In this document: in pieces, positions 41,301 through 49,332 of the stretch
How the letters are laid out: each line of letters begins with the position of its first letter
How positions within the stretch are numbered: position 1 is the stretch's first letter
Assembly: GCF_037478305.1 (NCBI RefSeq)
Contig: NZ_JBBGAZ010000005.1
Span: 1 to 64,000 of the forward strand
Reading direction: 5' to 3'
Source: Cognatishimia coralii
GTDB lineage: Bacteria; Pseudomonadota; Alphaproteobacteria; Rhodobacterales; Rhodobacteraceae
Length of the DNA: 64,000 nucleotides
Translations under genes and position numbers: made by a program
The notes under the pieces: generated by a model
Told to the model about the DNA's origin: nothing
Seen by the model: the letters and a program-made list of their open reading frames with translations, nothing else
The model's database searches: none

Positions 41301-42190
41301 TGGATCGCGTATCCCTCACTTCTGATCTCAGCTTCAGCCGTCTGGTCTATGGCATGTGGCGCATTGGCGATGTCGAAGACACCTCGCCAGCCCATGTCGA
41401 GGCAAAAATTCAGGCATGTCTGGACCAAGGCATCACCACCTTTGATCAGGCCGATATCTATGGCGATTATGGCGCCGAAGAGATCCTGGGCGGTGCCCTG
41501 CGCGCCAACCCTGCGCTGCGCGACCAGATGGAGATCGTCACCAAATGCGACATCATCGCGCCAATCGGTCGCTGGTCCCATGCGCCGGTGAAATATTACG
41601 ATACATCTCGTGCCCATATCGAAGCCTCTGTCGACCAGTCGCTCAAAGGCATGGGCATTGATCACATCGACCTGCTGCTGATCCACCGCCCGGATCCACT
41701 CATGGATCACGAGGAAACCGGCGCGGCGCTGGATGATCTGGTAAAATCAGGCAAAGTGCGCAGCGTCGGCGTATCGAACTTCCGCCCGTGGGACTGGGAT
41801 CTGCTGCAATCGGCGATGAGCAATAAGCTTGTCACCAACCAGCTGGAAATCTCTCTGTCAGAAATCTCACCTTTCACCAATGGCGACATCGCGTTCCACC
41901 AGAAGAATGGCCAGCCAATGATGGCATGGTCGCCTCTGGGCGGCGGCGGACTGATGACGCAGGACAGCGATCTGGCGAAACGCATGGACGCGATTGCTGC
42001 CGAGTTCGGCGTAGATCGGGCGGCCGTTGCCGTGGCCTTCCTCTTGCGCCACCCTGCGAACATTCTGCCGGTGCTGGGTACGAACAATCTCGATCGCATC
42101 AAGACCATTTCTGACGCGATGAAAGTATCTTTGAGCCGCGAAGCATGGTTCACTCTCTATGAGGCCGCGCTCGGCAAGGAGGTTCCGTGA
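41300..42190 (+). CDS. Aldo/keto reductase
   Basis: A 296-residue NADPH-dependent TIM-barrel oxidoreductase of the YdhF-like group. The tetrad is visible: D and Y in FDQADIYGDYG, K in EIVTKCDII, H in LLLIHRPDP. Cofactor residues lie in VGVSNFRPW and the late PVLGTNNLDRI. It overlaps the monooxygenase gene by one base (TAATG) and the flavin reductase gene by four (GTGA). It may reduce an aldehyde released by the monooxygenase. Confidence 0.93.
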   Translation: MDRVSLTSDLSFSRLVYGMWRIGDVEDTSPAHVEAKIQACLDQGITTFDQADIYGDYGAEEILGGALRANPALRDQMEIVTKCDIIAPIGRWSHAPVKYYDTSRAHIEASVDQSLKGMGIDHIDLLLIHRPDPLMDHEETGAALDDLVKSGKVRSVGVSNFRPWDWDLLQSAMSNKLVTNQLEISLSEISPFTNGDIAFHQKNGQPMMAWSPLGGGGLMTQDSDLAKRMDAIAAEFGVDRAAVAVAFLLRHPANILPVLGTNNLDRIKTISDAMKVSLSREAWFTLYEAALGKEVP

Positions 42191-42711
42191 ACGTCATGAC
42201 GCAAACCGAAACTCAGGAAAGCTTTGTTCCAGACGCGGACAACACGCGCCTTCTGCGCGATGCTTTCGGTCGGTTTGTCACCGGAGTCACCATCGTGACC
42301 GCTATGACCGAAGACGGCCCCATCGGGATCACCGCCAATAGTTTCTCGTCCGTCTCTCTGGACCCTGCCTTGGCGCTTTGGTCGCCGGACAAGGGATCTC
42401 GGCGGGCGGTGCATTTTCTGAATGCAAAACACTATGCCATTCACGTTCTGGCCGCAGATCAAGCTGATCTGTGCTGGGCGATTGCGAAAGACGCCTATGG
42501 GCTGCGCGATATGGATTTGACGCTCAATCAGGGAGATGCGCCCCTGATCGACGGCTGTCTGGCGCGGTTCGAATGTACCCAAGTCCAAACCATCGATGCT
42601 GGAGATCACACGATCATTCTGGGATCCATCGACCGCGCCACGATGCGCAGCGACGGCGAGGCTCTTGGGTTTTTTAAAGGAAAAATGGGAGTCTTCTCGA
42701 CAAACGACTAA
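42187..42711 (+). CDS. Flavin reductase (two-component monooxygenase partner)
   Basis: A 174-residue flavin reductase-like protein of the HpaC/ActVB family, which supplies FMNH2 using NAD(P)H. FGRFVTGVTIVTAMTEDGPIGITANSFSSVSLDPALALW is the flavin-binding N-terminal region and the late DHTIILGSIDRATM is conserved. The GTG start overlaps the aldo/keto reductase stop as GTGA; the ATG at 42196 is an alternative. Its presence in the same operon makes it the likely partner of the LLM monooxygenase. Confidence 0.92.
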   Translation: MNVMTQTETQESFVPDADNTRLLRDAFGRFVTGVTIVTAMTEDGPIGITANSFSSVSLDPALALWSPDKGSRRAVHFLNAKHYAIHVLAADQADLCWAIAKDAYGLRDMDLTLNQGDAPLIDGCLARFECTQVQTIDAGDHTIILGSIDRATMRSDGEALGFFKGKMGVFSTND

Positions 42712-42750
42712 GGGCCGCGGTCCCCTCAAGACCGCGTGGGAGGTAAAAAT

Positions 42751-43341
42751 ATGAATTTCTTGCTGGCTTTGGCCACGGTGTTTAAGGTGATCAACGACCT
42801 CTTGCTGCGCATTGGTCGTGGCATCGGCGTTGTCGCAGTGGCGGCGATGGTGGTGGCCATCCTGATCCAGGTCTTTTTCCGCTATATTCTGAACAATGCG
42901 TTGCCGTGGCCCGATGAGGCCGCGCGGTTCTGTATGCTTTGGATGACCGGCCTCATGGCACCCACAGCCTTCCGCAGCGGAGGATTTGTGGCGATTGATG
43001 TGATTGACTCGCTCTTGCCCTCTAAAGCCCTGCAACTCTTGCAGATCATCCTTTTGGTGGTCTGTCTGGTCGTGCTTATCTTTGCCGTCCAGATCGGCTG
43101 GAAAGAGGTCAACGGCCTCGGTGGCCGCTTCGCGACAGCGTCGCTTTATGTCCCAACCTCGCTTGGTTTTGACGAATGGTTCCGCGTGCCACGCAGTTGG
43201 ATGATGTTGTCCTTGTTCATCGGTGTTGTGCTGCTGATCCTCGTAAATGTCGAGCTGATCCTGCGTCGTGTGATTTCCCTGTTCGGCGGAGGCGCGAGCC
43301 TGCCCGTCATTGGCGGCCCTGTGTCTGGAGGTGCTGAATAA
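42751..43341 (+). CDS. TRAP transporter small permease (DctQ family)
   Basis: A 196-residue membrane protein with four helices, for example GIGVVAVAAMVVAILIQVFF and LLQIILLVVCLVVLIFAVQI. The block RYILNNALPWPDEAARFCMLW with its WxxE-type core is typical of DctQ. It works with the large permease and the periplasmic receptor in sodium-driven uptake. A GGGAGG site precedes ATG 42751. It overlaps dctM by one base (TAATG). Confidence 0.92.
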   Translation: MNFLLALATVFKVINDLLLRIGRGIGVVAVAAMVVAILIQVFFRYILNNALPWPDEAARFCMLWMTGLMAPTAFRSGGFVAIDVIDSLLPSKALQLLQIILLVVCLVVLIFAVQIGWKEVNGLGGRFATASLYVPTSLGFDEWFRVPRSWMMLSLFIGVVLLILVNVELILRRVISLFGGGASLPVIGGPVSGGAE

Positions 43342-44630
43342 TGTTGCTCTGGTTCCTACCCGTCTTCCTTTTCCTCCTCCTGATCGGTCTGCCGGTGTTC
43401 TTCTGCCTCTTGGCAGCCCCCGGCGCGCTTTTGTGGCTGGCCGGTCAGGAACGGGATATCACGCTGCTGTATCGTAACCTCTATAACGGTATGGACAGCT
43501 TCCCGCTGATGGCCATCCCCTTCTTTATGTTGGCAGGGGAACTGATGAACCGCGGTGGCATCACCCTGCGTCTGGTCGAATTCGCCCAGGCCCTCATGGG
43601 TCACTTCCGCGGAGGCCTTGCCCACGTCAACGTCCTGTCTTCTATGCTCTTTGCGGGGCTGTCGGGCTCGGCGGTTGCGGACACCTCGGCACTTGGCTCC
43701 ATGCTGATCCCTGCGATGGAGAAACAGGGCTATACCACCCGTTTCGCAGCCGCGATCACCGCCGCGAGCTCGGTCATCGGCCCGATCATTCCGCCTTCGG
43801 GCATTATGATCATCTATGCCTATGTGATGGGCGAAAGCGTCGCAGCTCTGTTCCTTGCAGGCATTGTCCCCGGCATTCTCGTGGGTGTTGGCCTTATGCT
43901 GATGATCAAAGTCATGGCAGACCGCTATGACTTCCCTGTAGCAACTGAAAAATACACGTGGAAAGCACGGGGTCAGGCTTCGCTGAAAGCCTTCTTCCCT
44001 CTGATGACGCCTGTCATCATTCTGGGCGGCATTCTAGGCGGAGTCTTCACCCCGACAGAGGCCGCAGCCGTTGCAGTAGCCTACGCACTGGTCATCGGGC
44101 TCTTTGTTCTGAACACGCTAAAAGTCCGTGAGCTGCCAGACGTCCTGACCCGCGCGGGCATCACCTCTGCTGTTGTTTTGTTGCTGGTTGGCGCGGCGAT
44201 GTCGTTTAAAACCGTCGTCAGCCTCAGCCACGCACCGGAGCTCTTGGCGCAATGGATCCTGACGCTCACAGAGAACCCGCTGCTTCTGTTGTTCCTGATC
44301 AACCTTCTGCTGTTCGTCGTTGGTATGTTCCTGGACGCAGGCCCCGCGATCATCATCCTTGGCCCAATCCTCGGCCCCGTGTTCCTGGGCCTTGGTGTCG
44401 AGCCGATCCACTTTGCGATCATCATGTCCGTTAACCTGACCGTTGGCCTCGCCACGCCGCCCATGGGGCTGGTGCTGTTCGTGGCCGCGGCGGTGTCCCG
44501 AGAAAAGGTGGCCACCATTGCAAAGGCGATCCTGCCTTTCCTTGCGGTGGAAATCTTCGTGATCTTCTTGATCACCTTTGTCCCCGCGATTTCGCTGACT
44601 GTTCCGCGTCTGACCGGGTTTTTGAATTAA
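43341..44630 (+). CDS. TRAP transporter large permease (DctM family)
   Basis: A 429-residue membrane protein with about twelve helices. Signatures include IPFFMLAGELMNRGGI, GGLAHVNVLSSMLFAGLSGSAVADTSALGSMLIPAME (in parts) and VIGPIIPPSGIMIIYAYV. This is the translocation channel of the TRAP system. It lies between the small permease gene and, 33 bases on, the periplasmic binding protein gene. Confidence 0.95.
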   Translation: MLLWFLPVFLFLLLIGLPVFFCLLAAPGALLWLAGQERDITLLYRNLYNGMDSFPLMAIPFFMLAGELMNRGGITLRLVEFAQALMGHFRGGLAHVNVLSSMLFAGLSGSAVADTSALGSMLIPAMEKQGYTTRFAAAITAASSVIGPIIPPSGIMIIYAYVMGESVAALFLAGIVPGILVGVGLMLMIKVMADRYDFPVATEKYTWKARGQASLKAFFPLMTPVIILGGILGGVFTPTEAAAVAVAYALVIGLFVLNTLKVRELPDVLTRAGITSAVVLLLVGAAMSFKTVVSLSHAPELLAQWILTLTENPLLLLFLINLLLFVVGMFLDAGPAIIILGPILGPVFLGLGVEPIHFAIIMSVNLTVGLATPPMGLVLFVAAAVSREKVATIAKAILPFLAVEIFVIFLITFVPAISLTVPRLTGFLN

Positions 44631-44663
44631 CAAGTAGAAAAGAGCCTATGGGAGGTACCTTAA

Positions 44664-45722
44664 ATGCTCAAAACTATGATCAAATCCGTCGCGATTTCGG
44701 CCCTTTTGGCCGGTGCCGCGATGACGGCGACGGCCGCAGACTACAAGCTGCGTGCAACAGCCAACTCCAACGAAAACGACGAAGACTATGACGGTCTGAT
44801 CGTCTTTAAAAACTATGTCGAAGCCGCATCCAACGGCGCGATTGAAGTCGAGCTGTTCATCGGTACGCAGCTTTGTTCCAACGGTGCGGAATGTCTGCAG
44901 GGTGTTTCTGACGGCACCATCGACATCAACATCTCGACCTCCGGTGGTGCAGCAGGCCTGTTCCCATATGTTCAGGTTCTCGACCTGCCTTACCTGATGG
45001 CAGACGACCGTGTTGCAGAGCACGTCATGTCTGGCGATTTCACACGCACAATGCGTGACATGGCGCTGGAAGATTCCGGTGGAACCATCCGCCTGATGAC
45101 CATCGGCAACACCGGCGGCTGGCGTAACTTCGCAAACACGCAGCGCCGCATTCAGAATCCTTCCGACATGGAAGGCCTGAAAATCCGGACTGTTGTGGCC
45201 GACCTGCCGCAAGAACTGGTACGTGCCTTGGGTGCATCCCCAACGCCGATCCCATGGCCAGAGCTCTTCACCTCTTTCCAGACCGGCGTTGTTGAAGGTT
45301 CCAAGAACGGCATCACCGACATCATGGGTATGAAATTCCCAGATGCGGGTCTGCAGTACGTAACTCTGGACGGCCACGCCTACATGGGTGCGCTGTGGTG
45401 GATGAACAACGAAACCTTCATGGGCATGCCAGATGATCTGAAAACTGTTATTGTTGACGGCTTCTATGCACTGCAACAGGCGACTTTCGCGTCTCCTAAG
45501 CGTAAGTCCATTCAGGCGTACTCTGACTTTGTTGCCGGTGGTGGTGACCTTTACGTTCCAACCCCAGCAGAAAAAGCTGCATTCAAAGACGCCGCGGCAC
45601 CTGTTTACGACTGGTTCAAAGCGAACGTTCAAGGTGGCGAAAAAATCTTTGACGCTCTGACCGCAGCTGTTGCTGAAGCAGAAGCAGACATCAACGGAGG
45701 ACGTTCGAAAGACCTGAACTAA
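44664..45722 (+). CDS. TRAP transporter substrate-binding protein (DctP family)
   Basis: A 352-residue secreted receptor. The signal peptide SVAISALLAGAAMTATAAD precedes the mature start, and the conserved ligand-binding parts are GTIDINISTSGGAAGLFPYV, then NTQRRIQNPSDMEGLKIRTV with the carboxylate-binding arginine, and PWPELFTSFQTGVVEGSKNG. Most such receptors bind organic acids, including sulfonates. As it is co-transcribed with the monooxygenase genes, it should bring in their substrate. Its stop codon overlaps the stop of the convergent AraC gene. Confidence 0.94.
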   Translation: MLKTMIKSVAISALLAGAAMTATAADYKLRATANSNENDEDYDGLIVFKNYVEAASNGAIEVELFIGTQLCSNGAECLQGVSDGTIDINISTSGGAAGLFPYVQVLDLPYLMADDRVAEHVMSGDFTRTMRDMALEDSGGTIRLMTIGNTGGWRNFANTQRRIQNPSDMEGLKIRTVVADLPQELVRALGASPTPIPWPELFTSFQTGVVEGSKNGITDIMGMKFPDAGLQYVTLDGHAYMGALWWMNNETFMGMPDDLKTVIVDGFYALQQATFASPKRKSIQAYSDFVAGGGDLYVPTPAEKAAFKDAAAPVYDWFKANVQGGEKIFDALTAAVAEAEADINGGRSKDLN

Positions 45723-46573
45723 TCGTTCACATCTTTTGACAAAATCTCGTGTCGCCCCGGAGCATAATAGCTTCGGGGCGACATATTTCTAAGGTCTCGA
45801 AAGACGCGAAAAAACTGAGAGTAGCTGCCGAAGCCAACATCAAGGCAGGCCGTCAACAAGTCCGGCGGGTTGGTCAAGTTCATAAGATCGTCTACGCGCT
45901 GCAACCGCCGCTCATTACGAAATTCCAAGGGTGATTGCCCGGTCTGCTGTTTAAACAATCGCGCCAGGCGACCCGGGCTGAGCGGGATAGGTTTGCAAAC
46001 CTCCTCCCAGCTTTTGGTCACATCCGTCTCTATCGATAAAACGGCTTGGTCCACGGCAGGATGCACAGCGCGCCGTTTGCCCGTCGATGCATTTTGCCAG
46101 GCAGTCCAGGCGCGCGTCATCCACCATTGAAAGCCAACCCTTTGCGCCTCGGGATCCGCCGTCTCTTTCACAAGACCGGCTAATCTCGTCAACGCGTCCA
46201 AATCTGCACCACTTAACACGCGCGCAAACTGCGCCCCTCCGCGATCATCTTCGGTCAAAGGCGGAAATTGGGGGGACTTGCGCAGCTCCTTGGTCAGAAC
46301 TCGGTCAGAGATCAACAGCACCCACATGTCAAAATCACTGGAATCTTGCATCAGGAAATGCGCATGCCCCGCAAGCGCCCAGAGCAACGTGCCCGACGTC
46401 AGCTCTACTATATTTCCGTCGATGAAATAGCTGGCCTGTCCAGCCGTCGCCAAGAGAACCACAAGCTCAGCATGGCGTTGCGGACGGAAAGCATGGCCCG
46501 GCTGATCGGAGCGCTTCCAAATCGCAGCTCCTGGTTCATCAACGATAAGCGGGTGTGCGGCAATATCGACCAT
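45719..46573 (-). CDS. AraC-family transcriptional regulator
   Basis: A 284-residue regulator with an N-terminal cupin-type sensor (about 1-140: RPQRHAELVVLLATAGQASYF) and a C-terminal double helix-turn-helix (IPLSPGRLARLFKQQTGQSP and CLDVGFGSYSQFFRVFRDLRNMSPRSYY). It is divergent from the PhyH dioxygenase gene, with an intervening region rich in TTGC half-sites. I chose the ATG at 46573; the frame extends further into that region. Its C-terminal codons coincide with a stem-loop that probably ends the TRAP operon. Confidence 0.9.
   Translation of the reverse strand: MVDIAAHPLIVDEPGAAIWKRSDQPGHAFRPQRHAELVVLLATAGQASYFIDGNIVELTSGTLLWALAGHAHFLMQDSSDFDMWVLLISDRVLTKELRKSPQFPPLTEDDRGGAQFARVLSGADLDALTRLAGLVKETADPEAQRVGFQWWMTRAWTAWQNASTGKRRAVHPAVDQAVLSIETDVTKSWEEVCKPIPLSPGRLARLFKQQTGQSPLEFRNERRLQRVDDLMNLTNPPDLLTACLDVGFGSYSQFFRVFRDLRNMSPRSYYAPGRHEILSKDVND
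45750..45783 (+). terminator. Stem-loop ending the TRAP operon, inside the AraC coding region
   Basis: The arms at 45750-45763 (TGTCGCCCCGGAGC) and 45770-45783 (GCTTCGGGGCGACA) pair over 14 bp with one G-U, with the loop ATAATA, followed by TATTTCT. It lies 27 bases after the dctP stop. The other strand encodes residues SPRSYYAPGRH of the AraC regulator. Confidence 0.7.
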
Positions 46574-46596
46574 AAATGCAATGTAATTGGTTAAAT

Positions 46597-46635
46597 TCGC
46601 AAAGAATACCGAAATTATTGCGATATTTTGCAATA
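46597..46635. promoter_or_regulatory. Probable AraC operator region before the PhyH gene
   Basis: The 77-base gap between the AraC and PhyH genes holds TCGCAA (46597-46602), TTGCGA (46618-46623, 21 bases on, two helix turns) and the inverted pair TATTGC-N8-GCAATA (46616-46635). These are likely half-sites for the AraC protein. The PhyH ribosome site GAGGAG lies at 46641-46646. Confidence 0.45.
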
Positions 46636-46650
46636 TAAGAGAGGAGAAAC

Positions 46651-47373
46651 ATGATGAACACTACACATCAGTCATTTCGCGAAAACGGATATGCGGTTTT
46701 CCCCAGCGCATTGTCCGACGCCGAGCTGTCAATGCTGCGTCAAAGCTGTCAGACGCTATTGGACGAACCAATCGACGACGGCGGGCACAGCGGCAAACAT
46801 AAAATCGGCCTGGGATCGGCGCGTCGGTTTCTTGCACACCGCCACGAAGAGTTCCCCGAACTCGAGGCCTTTCTGCTGGGAAACACAATCGCAAAGATCA
46901 ATGAAACTTGCCTTGGCGATTCCGGCACACTGTTTAACGAACAGTTCGTAGTTAAGGGATCGGGTACCGGCGCCAGCTTTGCGTGGCATCAGGATGGCGC
47001 CTATGTGGGGTTTGATCACAAAGCCTATCTGACGGTTTGGATCGCCCTTGATGACACGACCGAAGAAAACGGCTGTGTCTATGTTTTGCCAAGGAATCTT
47101 GATGAGTCTCCGGGGCTCGACCCTCATAAATGGCTTGAGGAAAGCAATGAGCTCAACGGCTATTCCGGCGAAGATCCGGGCAAGGCCATGACGTGCCCCG
47201 CGGGCACGATTGTCGCCTTCTCGTCAGAAACTTTGCATCGGTCCGGGCCAAACACCACCGACAAACCGCGTCGTGCATACATCTGCCAGTACTCGGTTGA
47301 GACCATTATTGACCCGGAAACCGGCAAACCAAAGCGCTATGCGAAGAAGGTTGGGAACTCGGTCGCTGCGTAA
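46651..47373 (+). CDS. Phytanoyl-CoA dioxygenase (PhyH) family protein
   Basis: A 240-residue 2-oxoglutarate/Fe(II) oxygenase. The metal triad is H113 and D115 in FAWHQDGAYVG and H196 in ETLHRSGPN; the arginine of NTTDKPRRAYI should bind 2-oxoglutarate. In bacteria this family hydroxylates small molecules such as ectoine or other amines and carboxylates as often as lipids. It is a single gene, divergent from an AraC regulator, and ends at a strong bidirectional terminator. Substrate unknown. Confidence 0.9.
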   Translation: MMNTTHQSFRENGYAVFPSALSDAELSMLRQSCQTLLDEPIDDGGHSGKHKIGLGSARRFLAHRHEEFPELEAFLLGNTIAKINETCLGDSGTLFNEQFVVKGSGTGASFAWHQDGAYVGFDHKAYLTVWIALDDTTEENGCVYVLPRNLDESPGLDPHKWLEESNELNGYSGEDPGKAMTCPAGTIVAFSSETLHRSGPNTTDKPRRAYICQYSVETIIDPETGKPKRYAKKVGNSVAA

Positions 47374-47382
47374 GTGAAAAAA

Positions 47383-47412
47383 GTACAGGCAAACACGCAT
47401 ATTTGCCTGTAC
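47383..47412. terminator. Bidirectional terminator between PhyH and Sel1-like genes
   Basis: GTACAGGCAAA and TTTGCCTGTAC form a perfect 11-bp stem with an 8-base loop. An A-run lies before it (GTGAAAAAA) and a T-run soon after it (GCTTTTTC), so it can end transcripts from both sides, as fits the convergent genes. Confidence 0.85.
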
Positions 47413-47434
47413 ATGAAGGCTTTTTCGTAAAGAA

Positions 47435-47905
47435 TTAACGAAGTGGGTACATCCAACTTCTGTAATCTTCGACGAGTATATGCGCTTTATCGATCTCAGC
47501 TTGGGTCATCTTTTTGACCACCTCTTCAAGGCTAATCGCCGCGTCGGGATCGCCGCCGATGGCGGACAAAGTGTACCACATATAAGCGCGCACCAGATCC
47601 GGCGCAGGCATGCCGCGTCCGATCTCATAATACCATCCGATTCCGGATTGCGCGCCGGGATGGCCCTTGAGCGAGCTGCGCAGATACCATTCAAACGCCC
47701 GCTGATCGTCGCGCTCAACGCCCAGACCCATCGCATACATAACGCCGATCAATTCCTCGGCGTCCGCATTGCCAGAGCGCGCCAATGGCAAGAACATCTC
47801 GCGCGCCGCTTCAAACTCACCCGCTTCCATCAGATCCCGCGCGGTCTCCAGATCGGCAAAAGCGGGCCCCGCCAAAAGCATCAAAGCAAGCACATGTTTC
47901 TTCAT
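47435..47905 (-). CDS. Exported Sel1-repeat (TPR-like) protein
   Basis: A 156-residue protein with a signal peptide (MKKHVLALMLLAGPAFADL) and Sel1-like repeats: GNADAEELIGVMYAMGLGVERDDQRAFEWYLRSSLKG (in parts) and HPGAQSGIGWYYEIGRGMPAPDLVRAYMWYTLSA. Sel1 proteins are periplasmic adaptors. A GGGAG site lies 7 bases before the start. The first 12 bases of the gene overlap the start of the divergent di-heme peroxidase gene, so each promoter lies inside the other coding region or its upstream context. Confidence 0.85.
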   Translation of the reverse strand: MKKHVLALMLLAGPAFADLETARDLMEAGEFEAAREMFLPLARSGNADAEELIGVMYAMGLGVERDDQRAFEWYLRSSLKGHPGAQSGIGWYYEIGRGMPAPDLVRAYMWYTLSAIGGDPDAAISLEEVVKKMTQAEIDKAHILVEDYRSWMYPLR

Positions 47906-49234
47906 CGTCTACTCCCAATTACGCTGTCAGCCCTTCTGGCAGGCCCGGTTTTATCCGCGGATCTTCCAGAGCCTCTGACCACGTCAGATTTCCTACCCCA
48001 CTCGCCAGAAAAGGCCGAGATCGGTCGACTGTTATTTTACGATAAAATATTGTCGGGGAACAGAAATATTAGCTGTGGGACGTGCCACCATCCGGCATTT
48101 GGCACGTCGGATGGCCTGTCCCTTGGCCTGGGTGAAGGCGGGGTCGGATTGGGTCCGAAACGCGAGTCCGAAACCGGTGAAAACCCCGTCATCCGGCGCG
48201 TGCCACGCAATGCGCCAGCGCTTTGGAATCTGGGCCACAAAGACATCGATGTGGTCATGCATGATGGGCGTATCAGCGTTGACGACATTTACGGAAACGG
48301 CTTTGACACGCCCGCCGAAGAATGGTTGCCCATGGGGCTTGAGACCATCCTCGCGGCGCAAGCCATGTTCCCCGTGACCTCCAAGATCGAAATGGCAGGC
48401 AATACAGGCGAGAACGAAGTCGTCGGTGCTCGGTTTGATCGCATCGACAATGTCTGGCCGATCCTCGCCAAACGTGTGCGGACAATCCCGGCCTATGGCG
48501 AGGCTTTTGTGTCTGCCTATGACAACATCGACACCGCCGAGGACGTCACGATGGTCGAGATCGCCAACGCGATTTCTGCTTTTATTATCCAAGACTTCAC
48601 CAGTTTCGACAGCCCCTTTGACGCCTATCTCGCAGGCGACTCCACTGCGTTGAATGATCTGCAGCGCGAGGGCATGGAGCTCTTCTTTGGCACCGCAGGA
48701 TGCTCGAATTGCCACGCAGGCGAGCTGCTGTCTGACCAAGGATTCCACGCGCTTGGCTTGCCTGCCTTTGGCCCCGGGCGCACCCGTAAATTTGACCTGA
48801 TCAACCGTGATGTCGGCCGCATGGGGGAAAGCGACAGCCTGGCCGACGCCTACCGGTTCCGCACGCCAATGCTGCGCAATGTTGCTTTGACGGGCCCCTA
48901 CGGCCACAATGGTGCTTACCCAACGCTTGAAGCCATGGTGCGCCACCACATGAACCCGGAACAAGGCCGCGCCACATGGCAACGCAGCGATCTGGTCTTG
49001 CCCGATGTGCCCTGGTTCCGAGCTGCTGATTTCATGATCCAAAACGACCGATTTGAAATGGCGCGGCAGGCGGGTGTCCTCGACATTGCGCTCAAACAGG
49101 TGAGCGAAGACGATATCGACGCGCTAGTTGCATTTCTTGGCGCTCTGACTGGCGAAAAAGCCGCAGCACAGGCGTCCGTCGTGCCCGAAACGGTTCCAAG
49201 CGGGCTGCCAGTGGATCATCACCAGAACTTTTGA
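47894..49234 (+). CDS. Di-heme cytochrome c peroxidase (MauG/CcpA family)
   Basis: A 446-residue secreted protein. A signal peptide (MFLHRLLPITLSALLAGPVLSA) is followed by two heme c motifs, CGTCH at residues 61-65 and CSNCH at 270-274, and by the block MLRNVALTGPYGHNGAYPTLEAMVRHH typical of the family. The large insert (about 78-115 and 200-250) places it nearer the MauG-like or methylamine-type peroxidases than to classical Ccp. It acts in the periplasm, removing peroxide or modifying a partner. Its start overlaps the divergent Sel1-like gene; 98 bases separate it from the dehalogenase gene on the same strand. Confidence 0.9.
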   Translation: MFLHRLLPITLSALLAGPVLSADLPEPLTTSDFLPHSPEKAEIGRLLFYDKILSGNRNISCGTCHHPAFGTSDGLSLGLGEGGVGLGPKRESETGENPVIRRVPRNAPALWNLGHKDIDVVMHDGRISVDDIYGNGFDTPAEEWLPMGLETILAAQAMFPVTSKIEMAGNTGENEVVGARFDRIDNVWPILAKRVRTIPAYGEAFVSAYDNIDTAEDVTMVEIANAISAFIIQDFTSFDSPFDAYLAGDSTALNDLQREGMELFFGTAGCSNCHAGELLSDQGFHALGLPAFGPGRTRKFDLINRDVGRMGESDSLADAYRFRTPMLRNVALTGPYGHNGAYPTLEAMVRHHMNPEQGRATWQRSDLVLPDVPWFRAADFMIQNDRFEMARQAGVLDIALKQVSEDDIDALVAFLGALTGEKAAAQASVVPETVPSGLPVDHHQNF

Positions 49235-49332
49235 CCAAAGGGTCTATTAAAGCGTTAATTTTCCACTAAAGTCGCTTCTGTAGCAGAGCCCACGCAACTT
49301 TGACGTGCGGCCCGTGAAGAAGGATATGCGGC

